A DNA stretch of 64,000 nucleotides from Endomychus coccineus (GCA_958510875.1 OY294070.1:49256078-49320077), one strand, 5' to 3'; positions 44,457 through 57,210 are shown, counted from the stretch's first letter. The notes: generated by a model from the sequence alone, not told the origin. A program made the numbers and translations.

Positions 44457-45269
44457 CTGTTATACAGAGCCGTAGCCAGATCTAAATTGTAAGGGGGACT
44501 AGGAGAAATGTAGAGGGGCCAGCTGTCGAGCAAAAAGTTAATGATATTTGATATCTAGCGGTGAGACAATTTTTTTTTGGGCGCGACTTCTAAAATCTTT
44601 TCTAAGACAAAGTTGAAAATTTAAGAGCAAGTTATACGAAGCAAAAAATTGTGTTTCGTGGTTCGAGCTTAACAATTCTTACAACGAAGTGCAGGCGATT
44701 TAAAAAACAATATAGTTGTCTGGAGTATTTCATGAATTCTATTTTAAAAGGAAAAACTACACGTTCACATATTTGTTTCATTTAGTAAAAAATATCTTAA
44801 GGCGTCCAGACAAATAGCGGTACAAATTAATTGTTTATACTCAATATAATAATTGTAATTTTCTATTTTTATTGTTATTATATTTGTTTAATGATATTTG
44901 CATATTAATATATTTCATTCTTTCATTTTCAAATGCCAACAATATAACTTAACCATTATCTGATGGCAGATACCAAGTTGCAATTAGGTATGTATCAGAA
45001 AATGCTTCTTTTTGTTTAAATATTTTATCAAACATGTCTTCTTCTACAACATTACTGTGAAGATTTCTATTTAAAAATTTTACCTAAATTTAAATCTCCT
45101 CAGCATGAAAGTAACTCACACTCTGAAAACCTTTTATTAGCTCGGATACCAGCCAGTCAATAATTTATTATCGAATAAATTATCTTTAAATATTGGTTAC
45201 TATCTACCATATCCGTTTTTGTCCAAATGATTCTGTTATAACAAAGTGGCGTAAATTATTATTTACTTT

Positions 45270-45650
45270 CTTCGTCTGTTCGGCAAAATCTTATCCTCTT
45301 CTGCGTCAAATTACATTTATCATTACGATAAATTCCGTAAATTTCTTAAACTATTGAGTGAAATTATAACAGCATTTACAATTTCGAGAGTCTGTTTATG
45401 GCTAGATTATCTACTTTCAAGAATTTTACGACAGGGTTTAGTTCCAAAATTGTCTTCATAAATGCGAGGCAGAATCGAAAGTAGACCAGCACTTTCTGCA
45501 ATAATTTCACTATTAAATTTTCAATGTATCTATACTTTTTTATAATTACTAAAAATTATTGGTGTCACTTACAGGTGACCGCTCCAACGCTGCTCGAGTA
45601 ACCGTGAAAATGGTTTTCCTTCATAAAATTTAGCAATTGTAGTCGCATCC
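45270..45650 (-). pseudogene. hAT transposase fragment
   Basis: Minus frames give AKFYEGKPFSRLLEQRWSGH, followed by VTPIIFSNYKKV, AESAGLLSILPRIYEDNFGT with KPCRKILES, and IVNAVIISLNSLRNL. RLLEQRW-GHL...V is a signature of one insect hAT transposase group, central region. The zinc finger, catalytic remainder and dimerisation tail were not found, and frame changes interrupt the fragment. Confidence 0.6.
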
Positions 45651-46491
45651 GGCGCATTATTTTAATAAATAGCATATAATTTCTTTCATTGTTATTGATT
45701 AATTATTTATAAAGAAGTATTCCACTAAGTATTAAAAATATTGTTTCTAAAGAAAAAAATTACATGTATGCACTATACATATATAGTCTTCGAACTGCGT
45801 GGCTAAAATAAAACCGAAGATTCTTTGATTCGAAAAAAATTTGATGAGCCTTTTTACTTTTGCCTCAAGTGTCTTGTTTAGCCGGTAGAGGGCTTCAAAG
45901 TTGCAAAAATAATTTTGTTTTTTCGGTATAACTTGAGAACGTGATGGAGGACTTTTAAAATATTTGGCAGGTGAGTTACTGTCAATAATAGCCGTTTTTG
46001 AGAGCGGAGCATAGAGCCTTAGAGACCATAGAAATGGCTCAAACTTGAGGATGTAACGGGAAAAGTGTCCAGAACTTTTTTGTGGTCGATGTAATTCACT
46101 CTATATTTTTTATGTAGATAGCTTATCTAATTTGAAAACTTTTCTTACTCTTAGAAAATTTTGATAAAATCAACGGATTAGTTGAAAAAAATAATTTTCG
46201 AGTCTCTGCAATTTTGGCTTACTAATTTTACTTGAATAAAATACCTTAGTTGCCTTTGCTTTTCTAATGTCATTTTGGCATTTGAAGAATTTATTCTCAA
46301 AACTGTCAGTTTTTACTTTGCTTTCCGTAAAAATTTTATAAAATTATGGCTCAAAATTTTACTAACACTGAAATGGTTAATATCTCGGTAAAACACGAAT
46401 AATAAAAACAATAGAAATGGGGAAACGATGTGATTATTTAGGAAAAACAAATGCTAAATTAAAAGAAACAACAAAACTTTTTGGGAAATCG

Positions 46492-46958
46492 CTAAGGCAT
46501 CAATTGTTCGAAATGTTGCCCATTTTCCTGAATACACAAATTAATTCGTTTCAAGAAATTGGATTGAACTCTGGCTAGTACTTCAGGATCATTCTTCAAT
46601 AAATCCGCTTCATGATTAATTCGTTGCAACAATTCCTCTCGTGTGTTTACTGGAGCTGCATAAACTTTCGACTTCAAAGCGCCCCATAGAAAGAAGTCGC
46701 AGGGCGTCAAATCAGGGGAGCGGGCCGACCAGTTCATTGGTGCATCGTGTCCTCTACCTATCCAGCGATCTGGATATTCCGCATTCAGATGTCGCCTCAC
46801 AGCTAATGTGAAATGAGGAGGTACACCATCATGGATAAACCAGGCCACGACGAATGTGTAAGGGCAAGTCTTCCAACAGTTCAAGTAGCCTTTGTTCCAA
46901 AAAGTTCAAGTAGTTCTCCCCGTTCAATCGATCGGGTATAACGGTAGGGCCAATAATA
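46492..46958 (-). pseudogene. DDE transposase C-terminal half
   Basis: The minus reading is IIGPTVIPDRLNGENYLNFL, then EQRLLELLEDLPLHIRR, a +1 frame change, then WFIHDGVPPHFTLAVRRHLN with AEYPDRWIGRGHDAPMNWSA, RSPDLTPCDFFLWGALKSKV, YAAPVNTREELLQRINHEAD and the end IQENGQHFEQLMP (stop at 46492). HDG-PPHF and SPDLTP-DFFLWG carry the second and third catalytic Asp, both intact. The N-terminal half, with HTH and first Asp, is replaced by the PLE-A repeat and the arm. It is the best preserved DDE transposase in the window but is incomplete. Confidence 0.8.
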
Positions 46959-47080
46959 AAGTTGAAAAATCTTCTCTTCCGGATGGATTCCGCGTCACAA
47001 TAGCTCGACTTGATGCCGACGTTTCGCCAACCATTACAGGTGGCATCTTCAGGGCAGGCTTGAGGCCTGAACTTTGAAAA
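46959..47080 (-). repeat. Solo PLE-A terminal repeat with near-intact hammerhead-like motif
   Basis: The minus strand matches 4193-4290. 47014-47056 holds stem I TGCC/GGCA (four perfect pairs), core CTGAAGA (47046-47052), an imperfect stem II from ATGCCACC to GGTTGGC, intact GAAA (47022-47025), and ACGT then C before the stem I strand. No Penelope coding accompanies it, so it is a solo repeat or a 3'-end insertion inside the DDE transposase. Confidence 0.7.
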
Positions 47081-47959
47081 AAGTTTTGAGAATAAATTCT
47101 TCAAATGCCAAAATGACATTAGAAAAGCAAAGGCAACTAAGGTATTTTAATCAAGTGAAATTAGTAAGCCAAAATTGCAGACTCGAAAATTAATTTTTTC
47201 AAGCTAATCCGTTGATTTTATCAAAATCTAAGAGTAAGAAAAGTTTTCAAATTAGATAAGCTATCTACATAAAAAATATCGAGTGAATTACATTGAGCGC
47301 AAAAAAGTTCTGGACACTTTTCCCGTTACATCCTCAAGTTTGAGCCATTTCTATGGTCTCTAAGGCTCTGTGCTCCAGTCTCCAAAATGGCCATTATTGA
47401 CAGTAACTCACCTGCTAAATATTGTAAAAGTTCTTAATCACGTTCTCAAGTTATACCGAAAAAACAAAATTATTTTTGCAATTTTGAAGCCCTCTACCGG
47501 GTAAACAAGACACTTGAGGCAAAAGTAAAAAGGCTCATCAACTTTTTTTCAAATCAAAGAATCTTCGGTTTTATTTTGGCCACGCAGTTCGAGGACACCC
47601 TGTATATCTATAAACAAATAGTGCTCACTGCTCAGATATTGTATGAAAAACATTGTTTCAGGGGCTCAGAAATCACCAGAGGGCCTGAGTCGTCCATAAG
47701 GCCCTTGGCTACCGCCCTGCTCTTGTATGTCGTAAGGTATCGCGAATCGATAAAAATATTCAAAGAGATAAAACTGTTTATACCGTTCCTATGGAAGAAT
47801 ACTGTGAGATAAAGTGAAAAACGTTCACTAGGTTTTGGTAGATAATATTAAATGAAGATCTTAATAATGAAACTTCGTCTCCGAAAGGAGGGCTAGGCAA
47901 CGTTGCAAAAACTGTCGTAAGGGAGTAGAAGCGGGTGAAATTCGCAAATATGTGTCTTC

Positions 47960-48292
47960 CACTCCCGCACTATACGTGTGGTATATAGTGTAAGGGAAGT
48001 ATAGTAACCGGGCCAAATAATGTTTCCAGATTTTCGCGGATATATCCGTTTTGAGCATTTTTGAATTGATTAGACTATTTTTGACATGCTGTCTGCGTGT
48101 GGGTAACGCCCTGTGGAGACGATTACGCCAATCCTACTGGTCGTACCAATTTGAAATTTTGCAGATCGCTTTAAAGTGGGGTGCAAAAAAAAACTTTTTT
48201 TTGGGCGAAATAGCCCCGTTTCGAAAGGTACTTCTAGCATCCACCTTAATTTTTTCAAATGGATTTATGGTATTTTATTGAACCATAAGGAC
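47960..48292 (-). repeat. Dispersed ~340-bp repeat R, copy 1
   Basis: The reverse complement runs from TTATGGTTCAATAAAATACC through AAAGCGATCTGCAAAATTTC, GTCTCCACAGGGCGTTACCC and AAACGGATATATCC to CACGTATAGTGCGGGAGT. It matches 49229-49592 and, partly, 57040-57210. The structure is SINE-like in size, but no tRNA-type promoter boxes were recognised. Confidence 0.65.
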
Positions 48293-49228
48293 AACCGTGT
48301 TGTTCTGGTTATACATACATATCACAAGTATATATTCAGGATTCAAGTGACGTCACGATCTATTTTATGTTTATTATGTGCAAGATGTCCTAGACTTCTT
48401 GATTCTGTGGTATACATCTCGATAGTTTATGTGACAGCAAGTGTTAGTATAAAATAAGGTTATATTATAGTGAGTGCGTCAACCTTCATTAAAACATAGA
48501 GTACAATTTAACGTATTTCATTAGCGGTTTCTAAATCATTTCCAATATGTTGTTCAGGAGCGTATGTATGGCAAATCCCACCCACATATTTCATATATGC
48601 TCCAAGCAGTAAATTGTTGTTGCTACACTGAATTCAATATTCAACCTACATCGGTGGTTAAGACCCCGGTAATACATTATGATTCGCGATTTGGAAACTC
48701 CAAGCGTCAAGGTGAGTTTTTAAAATTTTTATATATTCTTGGTAATAATAGGTTAGAAGGTTATTTGGAACGTAATTGACTGATTGATGTTTCCTTCTTC
48801 GTACACATTTTGCCCTCGAACACATGTATTATTAAAGTGCATGCACACTCGGGTGGGAGGTATCACTCTTACTTTATAACTTCTCCTATATTTTCTGTTC
48901 CTGCAATCATTTAGATTTGACCCGCAGGACTGTCCGAAAGCTATTTTCCTAAAAGAAGTGAGGGAAGGCACCTGATCAATTGATCACAGTTGCAGAATTC
49001 TCATACAATTTTTCACAAATGCAGCATTTTTTAAAAGTACCCTAAAATCAATAGTGTATTATTGCTACTGTATCGAAACTATTTTAACCTTCGTTTATTC
49101 TGACAGTGCTACTATTTACACCACAGAGCGAACACAGAAAATATACTGCACTTCAATGACTTACCTTGAAATGAGAATTTCGGACACTTCTGACGATTAA
49201 ATATATGCGCTTGATACATATTTTTGAG

Positions 49229-49592
49229 CAAAATATTATGGTTCAATAAAATACCATAATTCAATTTGCGGAAATGAAGATGGATGTCAGAAATACTACT
49301 TTGGGAGATTCCGCACACTAAAACAATATAGTCCCTATTTTCACCACTATAAAGCAATCTGAAAAATTTCAAATCGACCAATGGGAACTGCGCGATCCTC
49401 TCCACAGTGGGTTGCACACGCACATACGCAGGCACTCACATACACAGACATAATATCAAAAAAAGTCTAGATCGAGTCAGAAATCCTCGAAACGGATATT
49501 TCTGTAAAACTCCGGAAAAAAAAATTCAGGTCAAATACATCAAGACTTCCTTTACACCTATATTATATACTACGTATAGTGAGGGAAGTAAA
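49229..49592 (+). repeat. Dispersed ~340-bp repeat R, copy 2
   Basis: Starts ATTATGGTTCAATAAAATAC and ends TACGTATAGTGAGGGAAGTA with a short A run. It includes CTCCACAGTGGGTTGCACAC and GAAACGGATATTTCTG. It lies in inverted orientation to copy 1, about 940 bases away. Confidence 0.65.
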
Positions 49593-50687
49593 AATTCATA
49601 CAGGTCATTCAAAGATGAAGAAGGAATATGAAAAAGTCTGGGGTTTATAGAACCAAAGCTGTGAGAAGTTATAGGACAACATAAACAACATTCTAGTACG
49701 CTAAACTAGTTACTACGTAGGTACATTATAATTTTACTCACAGTCCAGATATCAAAGAGTAACATTCCATTTTATTCTACTTATTGTTTTTGCAGCTTAA
49801 TATGCAGATTTAGGTCTATCAATATGATTGCTGACGTAATTGATCAACAGGAACGTCAGACCTCTATCACTTGTTTCTAAAGAATTAATGCCCACAAATG
49901 TTGCATGCTCTAATTTTATAGATTAACAGGTTGATTATAAAAAATAGGTTTATTAAGATGTAATAAGTGGGGTGAAGATTCGGCAAAGATCTGTATAGGA
50001 TGGACCTTCAACCGTAAAAGAACGTTGAATATTTGACCAGCTCCATATTCACAATAAACTGACATTTAAATTTTCATTTATCGCAACATCGACTTGATTT
50101 GCATTTATATCCTATTATATTATGAAATGAATAAACTTTGGATACTTTATTCTGCCTAAGCTTGTAAAATAAATTTTCAGTAATAAAACTGTCGCCACCT
50201 CGCTATCCCACTGCCGATACTGCAAATTCCAATTTACGAACAAGAGGTTATATCTCGTTAGTCTTACATTTAACATAGTATGATACGCCCCTTCCACTCG
50301 AACAGCCCTTTAGAAACATCGTCAATTTCAAAAATGATGAACATTTAACTGTAAAATATGTACAATTCCAAGCTTTCCTGAATAATCGTATTTCTTGGAG
50401 CTAATTTTTATTTGGGCAGTGGAAATGAGGCAAATATCACCGGATATTGACGGAAAATAATATGATATGGACATGTATGACAAACTAGGTATCGAATATC
50501 TTCAGGTGTCCTTCATGTAGCTTACCCAAAAAATTACAGTAGGTACAGACGAACAAAGAGGCGCAGACAGACATTTTAGTCAGTCAGTTTGAATCAGTAT
50601 GTATTCATTTATGTTTTAATAGGTGTGTTTTATATAACTAACAATATAATAAAATAAAACACTTTAACTTTGTTTCTTATCATACAT
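49593..50687. other. Spacer, nothing recognised
   Basis: AT-rich, no supported coding frame or repeat. Confidence 0.4.
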
Positions 50688-50868
50688 ATTCTAGGAACAA
50701 ATCGTGACTATAGTTTCGACACTAGCGTGTCATCTTCAAACGATGTTAATGTATGAAAATATGAATAATCTTGGCCATTCATAGAATAGTATAATTGAAA
50801 TTGGATAATGTATCGTTAAACATGACACGCCAGTGTCGAAACTATAGTCACGGTTTGTTTCTATAATA
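50688..50868. repeat. Inverted pair of a third Penelope-type motif (PLE-C)
   Basis: 50688-50745 (minus) and 50812-50868 (plus) are inverted copies around about 67 bases. The minus copy at 50701-50744 folds as stem I ATCGT/ACGAT (5 pairs), core TTGAAGA, one U, stem II GACAC/GTGTC with a 4-base loop, GAAA, and the self-complementary ACTATAGT as stem III, then C. The first core base, which should be C, is U. In the plus copy the core is further decayed (TAAACA) but stem II, GAAA and ACTATAGT are kept. No coding lies next to them. Confidence 0.6.
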
Positions 50869-50964
50869 TTTAATTTAATATAATTTAATTTACTACACTA
50901 AATCAACGGAAGAAATCCCTTGCAGAGCTTAAAAGTATACATATAATATAATTACAGAGTAGTA

Positions 50965-52820
50965 ATTAAAATTAACTAATATACACAGCTTTACCAATGT
51001 CATTAGGGTCACAACAAAATATGTCAACAGTCAAACCGATCATCTCGTAGAATCTACACATTTCGAATATTGGGGAAAATAATAACATATTTGTTCTGCA
51101 GAGTGGTAAACAAAATGTTTGTGTGAGCAGATGTAAATTCAGCATTGATAAAATCACAGGACAGTCAACCAGGTTATGAATGATCTTATACAGGAATAAA
51201 ATACTATGAATTTCCCTACGTTTATATAACTCTAGGCAAGAAAATCTAACTAATAGAGCCTGGTGGATGAATCCAATAGATGGATAATTACCATAAGCTT
51301 TGAAGCAACGCCGATTCACGTGCTCTATTTTGTTTATATAAATTTTATAATGGGGGTTCCACACAATTGAAGCATATTCGCGCTTAGAACGAACAAATGA
51401 ATTGTATAATATTATTGAATCACTAATCGTTAAATAGGCGGCAATTCCGGATGATAAAGCCCAGCATTCTGCAGGCGCTAGAAACAATTGATTCAATGTG
51501 AGACGCAAATGACAATTTCACGTCAAACAAAACTCCCAAGTCTTTGATACTGTGTCAACAAGTTTGTAATTCTAAATAATAGGCGTCATTTTGTTGGTGA
51601 AAGTCATTACAGCGCACTTACTGATACTAAACTCCAGATGATTGATTAAGCACCAAGTACTAAGTATATCCAAGTCATGCTGCAGTGAGATACAATATAA
51701 AGAATGCTTTACTGCCGAGTAAAGTTTTAAATCGTCTGCGTAAAGCAGAAAATGACAGACAAATAAAGAAGAAATGTCATTGATAAATAAATTGAATAGG
51801 AGTGGTCCAAGTACACATCCTTGAGGTACACCTGAGGTGGCATGAAATGAATAGGATTTAAAACCTATATACTCTATATATTGATATCTATCACTTAGGT
51901 GAGAATTTGAAAATCCAATCAAATGATTTGTAAATTGAAAGCCAGACATTATGTTCAGTAAAATACTGTGATCTATTTTATCAAATGCCATAGCAAAATC
52001 GAGATAGATACAATCAACCTGGCCTCCCTCATCAATAACATCAGCCAAGTATTGACTGTAGCAACCTAAGTTAGTAACAGTTGATCTGCCAGGCATGAAC
52101 CCATGCTGCTCTGGGGATATTTCCAGTTTTACATGATTGAAAGTAGTATCATATAAGATATTTTCAAATATTTTGCAGAAGTTATTGATGATGGCAATTG
52201 GGCGATAATTAGTAACCTCATGTCCATTACCTTTTTCAAAAACCGGCACAATTTTGAAACTATCCACAGATCCGGAAAAGTATGCGATTTTAAGGCTAAT
52301 GAATATATAAATGCCAGTGAAGCTGCGAATATATCGATGTAATCTTTCACGAAAAAAGCATGAATTTGATCTGGACCTATCGTATGACTTGCTTTAAGTC
52401 TTTTAGTAACTTGAATCACTTCGGAGGGACTAACAATTGAAAGAGATAGAATATTATTATTGAAGTAATTAAAGTTATCCGAAGGTTTATTATTAGTTGA
52501 ATTAGAGTTAATATAGACAATTTGGAAGTACTCTGCAAAGACATTAACAATATCATGTGAACTAGAGTAGCTAAGATTATTAAATTAAACATATTCAAGA
52601 ATAGAACTGCTTTTATTTTTGGTATGAAAAAATGACCAGAAAGCTTTGGAATTACATTTTATGTTATTTTCTATTTTTGATATAAAGAGCCTAAATGAAC
52701 AGGCAATATCGATTTTGATTGCCGATCTTAGAGTCTTTACTATATTATAATCAACCAGTTTAGCATCGGTTTTGTATTTATGCCAATAATTTTCTGTCTG
52801 ATATTCCTCATTATATTACA
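50965..52820 (-). pseudogene. Jockey-like LINE ORF2, 5'-truncated
   Basis: Read on minus: SKAFWSFFHTKNKS; SPSEVIQVTKRLKASHTIGP then DQIHAFFVKDY; KIVPVFEKGNGHEVTNYRPI; SPEQHGFMPGRSTVTNL; DCIYLDFAMAFDKIDHSILL (motif A); TSGVPQGCVLGPLLFNLFIN (motif B); LLYADDLKLYSAVKH (motif C, YADD intact); HLEFSISKCAVMTF; then the thumb and C-terminus with REYASIVWNPHYKIYINKIE and LYKRREIHSILFLYKIIHN. The 231-codon frame 52267-51572 carries the palm intact. The whole is interrupted by a few frameshifts (about 52260, 51560) and a stop near 52600. The endonuclease is missing, as expected of a truncated insertion. It is the best preserved RT here. Confidence 0.9.
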
Positions 52821-55741
52821 CGTAAAACTTGTTGAAAGTAAAAGTGTTTTATTTTATTATATCAATATGATTAATTATCACAAAGTAATGACTTCCACCA
52901 TTGAATATTCTTAACATTTAAGAAGCTGTGCGGATTAAGCGAAATAATTACAAGAATATTTAAAACTCTATGAAGCGTTGAACTAGCTGGAATACTTAAA
53001 CGGGACCGGTAGAGAATAAAACGGCCAAAAGGATTGAAAGATTGAAATATGTCAATACATAAAACAAATAATCAACTTTAGAACAAACATTCATGAACAT
53101 TGTTCGGAACGAATTCGGTCTGAAAACTAGCTACATACTACTTATTGGAGAAGTCGATAGTTTATATAAATAGGTTTATGTAGTGGGTTTATAAAAAGAA
53201 CTCCCACAACCGCATTATTATGTTAAAGCTCCGTGACTGGCTTAATTCATTCACCGTTCTTTCTACGTTCTTTATTTACCTGATCCGAGGGTTCTCTAAA
53301 GTGCACCGGCTTTCGCATAACCCGAACTACATTTCCGTAATATGTTCGCATCCACAGTTAAATGCACATTAGACATTCACAACCTTGTCAGTTTGAACAT
53401 AATTAACAAGTTTTTGTGAAAAACTTGTTCTATGAATAAATCTACGGGTTCTTAAAATATTCTCTATGTAATCAACGATCTACCTTAACCTTAATAACAC
53501 CGTTTTGTAACTCAACAGACTTAACGTTATTTACCTTCAATAAATACAGACCATGACAATGCATTTCCCAATAAATTTAACTTCTAATAGAAGTAAATGA
53601 ACTGTGATGCATAGATCATTAACTTTCCTCACCTGTTAGGAACGCAAAATATGCTGTAAATAGTTAGTATGAGATAAAGATGTAGAAAGACTTACAATCG
53701 GTCATTGCGTTGAAAGTTTATTCAATAACAAATGTATTTTACAAGGGTTGATCTAGAACCTTTATTGCATTATTATATATTATATACGAATGAATAAAGA
53801 ACCACCAATATGCATGGCGCTATAGCTCAAGATGAATCGATGTTGTAGTTACTAGTTACAGCTTTAGGTACTGTTCACCAAATGTTCGAAGATGGAAAGT
53901 AGCTGCATCTAATTATTTAAAATGAGGAAAATAAGGTACCTACTTACGGTTTCTACTTGCACAAGCAACACTCAATTGCATATTTTTAAAACACTAGTTT
54001 TACACAACCCAAGAAACACAATACATGTGGGATGATTCAATATTTCAACAAATGTTCAAGTCGAATTCAAATAGTGTCATTTGTGTAAAATTATGTTATA
54101 TATTAGGATTCCTAATTGAATTAAATTGATAGTACCAAAACAAAATACATTTTGGTATTAAATTCAGCTGTTAAAGGTGAATGGCAAATAGAGGAAGTAT
54201 TTTTCAGGAGATCTGTTACAAAATGCTTAATTCATTTCAAGAGTTTACTTGAACGATTTAGATAAAGATCTAGAACCTCAACTTTCTCAGCTTCAAGTCG
54301 ATATGATAATAAAAATTAGTTTTTCACAAAATTAAAATAACTCCCTCATAAATATTTAAAGAATAAATGAATAAAATTAATTCCATACAAACTAATAAAA
54401 TTAACTAAATATTTCAATGATAAATAATTAATTCATGCTTTTTTTTAGTTACTGAAATAAAAATTTTAAATAAAATAAATTGTTTTAAATGTTAATTCTT
54501 AATTATTAATATAAATAAACTAGTTATATTCAAAAACCATAAAAATTTATTAAATTTATAAATAAAATTATTCATAAAAAATTATAAAAATATACCTTTA
54601 AAATTTCAACTAAAAAACGACAAAAATGAAAAGTTTTCACTTAAAACTTTATTTACTAATTACAAATGGATAATCAGATTTTTCATTTATTTTGACATTT
54701 AAGTTATACCGGTGAAAAAAAAATTAATTGAAATGAAATTTTCAATGAATATGCTCATAAAAAAGTTCAAAATTGAAGAATTTTGTAAAAAATCTTCCAA
54801 AATTTCGCCAAAAATAACATTTATTTTTCAGAATTCTTTCTCAATACTAATGAAATATAATTAAATAATTTTTACTTAAAAGTAATAAAAATAGAAATAT
54901 TTCTTTTAAATTTAAATCAAGAAATTTTTTGAATAACTTTTCAAATTTAAATAATGAATAGTTAATTTTTTTATTTATCTAATTAATAAAATAAAAATTG
55001 GAATTATTTATAGAACACTATAATATAATTATAGCAGCATGGATATGATAGTTCAATAAATATTCAAGTAGAGTTCCGTTTTTTGAATGCCAAATAAAAA
55101 CACATTACTTACAGTATTGAATTCAGTCGTTCAGTAAACCGAGTGGAAGTTGAAAAAAAATATTTTCTAGAAAATTGATTTCAGTTACAAGTTGTATAAA
55201 TTATACAAAAGGTTTATTTAAGCGATATAAAAAATAAAACAATTTCGATAACTGTAATTTTTAAATACAGGTATGGAAAAATAATATTCAGAAGAGGAAG
55301 CATATAGCTTCCAATCGATATCAATTATTTGTATTAAATTTTCTGTTGTAACCAGACTTTATTTATTTCACAACCACATTAAAATAATAAATATTATTTT
55401 ACTGCTTTAACAATATAGTTCTTTCAAATATTGCACATTGACGATAACATAAAATTATTCACTTTATCAGTATGTCACATCGTCTTTGCCCATATTTCTG
55501 GTGTTGCTTTTCCTGGAGCCCCTTTCCACATAGCTACTGATTTTTCCGCCGAACTACCATTTGTATATCAAAGTGATCTCTATAGTAGGTTTCAGGTATA
55601 ACCTATATGTATTCAATGGGGTTCAATGCAATAGTAGGGGGTCAACCGGAGTACTCGATGCCCACATCTTTCACCTAACGTATCAGATTACGTACGTATG
55701 CTAGTCATGGACCTCTTCATGTAATCCAGCAAACCTGGGAC
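52821..55741. other. Very AT-rich spacer
   Basis: No coding or element ends recognised. 54340-55000 is especially poor in G and C, with many AATAAAT/ATTTAAA words. The stretch includes no tandem unit long enough to define. Confidence 0.45.
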
Positions 55742-56608
55742 ATGTCTCAAGATAAGATGAGAAAAAGGTATAGCTTCGCAGAAGAATTTGAAACGAAACT
55801 AAGTCGCGAAAGTGAATGGGACGAAAACAGCATCCCTAGACTCAGTAGAAAGGCCATCAAATGGTACACTGATGGCTCCAAAACAACAGGAGGAACTGGA
55901 ATAGGAGTGTATGGGCCTGGAACCAAATACTCTGAAAGCTTAGGCAAATTTCCAAGCATTTTCCAAGCGGAGATTCAAGCCATAGGAAAATTTGTTCTCA
56001 ATATAGAAAGAGATTACCGCAGAGAAGATGGGCTGGGAATGCTTAGAAAATTAAATGAACTAGGCAAAAAATAACGCATTTACTCTCCTATGGGTTCCGG
56101 GACATACCGGACTAACGAAAAAGCAGACGATTTAGCAAAAAAGCACTATTTGTGAGACGTGAACCCTTCTGCGGAATAAGCGCTAGCATTATACGAGAAG
56201 AAGTAGACAACAAAAGATCCCACCACTGGATATGTCTGCAAGGACAGAGGCAAGCAAACATACTTCTGGGAAACTACAACCGAAAGCGACTAAATCAACC
56301 TAAGTAAAAATAAACTCAGAATGCTAACGGAAATGCTAACAGGGCATTGCCGGTTGAAAGTACACCTTAAGAGGCTCGGATTAGTAGAAGAACAGTGCAG
56401 GTTCTGTGAGGAGAAGGACGAAACTTCCATCCACATCCTCGCAGAATGCACTACCTTGCAAAACCCAAGGGCACGGTATCTTGGGGCATACCGAATAGAA
56501 GAGGGAGACTTATCTAACGCGAAGCCATCTGCAGCAGAAGGAGACACAATAGATCTTTCAAGTCGCAGTGTGCCAACATCCCCAACACAATACATATACA
56601 CATGCTAG
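55742..56608 (+). pseudogene. LINE RNase H domain and C-terminus
   Basis: Starts inside an RNase H domain: AIKWYTDGSKTTGGTGIGVY (first Asp), SIFQAEIQAIGKFVLNIERD (Glu), then damage, WVPGHTGL and KADDLAKKHY (last Asp, in shifted frames), then GISASIIREEVDN, RQANILLGNYNRKRLN, MLTGHCRLKVHLKRLG, EEQCRFCEEKDETSIHILAE and CTTLQNPRARYLGAYRI to 56608. The LTGHC.L..HL..LG and C..C...ETS.HIL.EC blocks are the standard tail of RNase H-bearing LINEs. The third acidic residue region (usually SDSQAA) is deleted. Upstream RT is absent. Confidence 0.85.
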
Positions 56609-57039
56609 TTGTCGCTCATTCATTATTGTACCAAGCCCAACAACTGTGATTTCAAGAAAGTATATTCATAATGTATATTATCCTTACTTAATCGTTCTTG
56701 TATTTCAAAGTAATTTATTGGAGGCGGTTGTTAGCACTTTATTCATTACAGTACTGTGATAACTAGCATCATCCATAACGATGGTGGGATCATCTTATAA
56801 ATTTCCTATATTTACCTCTTAGTCTCAGCAGAATTTTCCGCTTTTCCTGAGGATTAAATGTACGATTGTGATATATATCTCTATAGCTGTCGTCCTTGAA
56901 CTTCACAACGCTAAGATCCGTAAGAACAGACAATATATTATTACAAATGACTTTCTTTCTCTCTTCCATCTACAGTTTATTCGAATTGACAACATAATTA
57001 TGTCTTTATAACCAGAAAAACACTATTGTTATAAGGGAA

Positions 57040-57210
57040 CGACGTTATCGTCACCACAGTGGGTTACGCACGCACATACCTACCTACACACATACATCAT
57101 CTCAAAAATAGATGGATTTAGAAAGGAACCAAACCGCGCGAAAATCAGACAAAAAAATTACACCGATTGCAATACTTCCCTTATATTACGTATAGTGACG
57201 GAAATAAAAA
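57040..57210 (+). repeat. Dispersed repeat R, partial copy 3
   Basis: Shares CACCACAGTGGGTTACGCAC with GCACATACCTACC and the end ATACTTCCCTTATATTACGT then ATAGTGACGG with 49398-49592. The 5' third of the unit is missing. Confidence 0.55.

Larger units (their letters stand above)
45785..47602 (-). mobile_element. CAGGGTG-type DDE element with ~520-bp inverted repeats
   Basis: The left arm 45785-46310 and right arm 47087-47602 are inverted copies: TCGAACTGCGTGGC, AACCGAAGATTCTTTGAT, AGACACTTGAGGCAAAAG (as complement), GTGTCCAGAACTTTTTTG and GAATTTATTCTCAAAACT. The right tip is complete (GGACACCCTG before TA); the left tip has lost the CAGGGTGTC. The transposase is on minus. It is inserted in the hAT remnant and itself interrupted by a PLE-A repeat. 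Confidence 0.85.
44465..47719 (-). mobile_element. hAT remnant hosting a nested element
   Basis: Left end CAGAGCCGTAGCCAGATC and right end complement CAGGGCGGTAGCCAAGGGCC form imperfect terminal repeats. Flanks CTGTTATA (44457-44464) and CTCTTGTA (47720-47727) agree at 6 of 8 positions, as an old 8-bp duplication would. Inside, minus-strand hAT coding survives near 45270-45650. A CAGGGTG-type element occupies 45785-47602. Confidence 0.65.
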
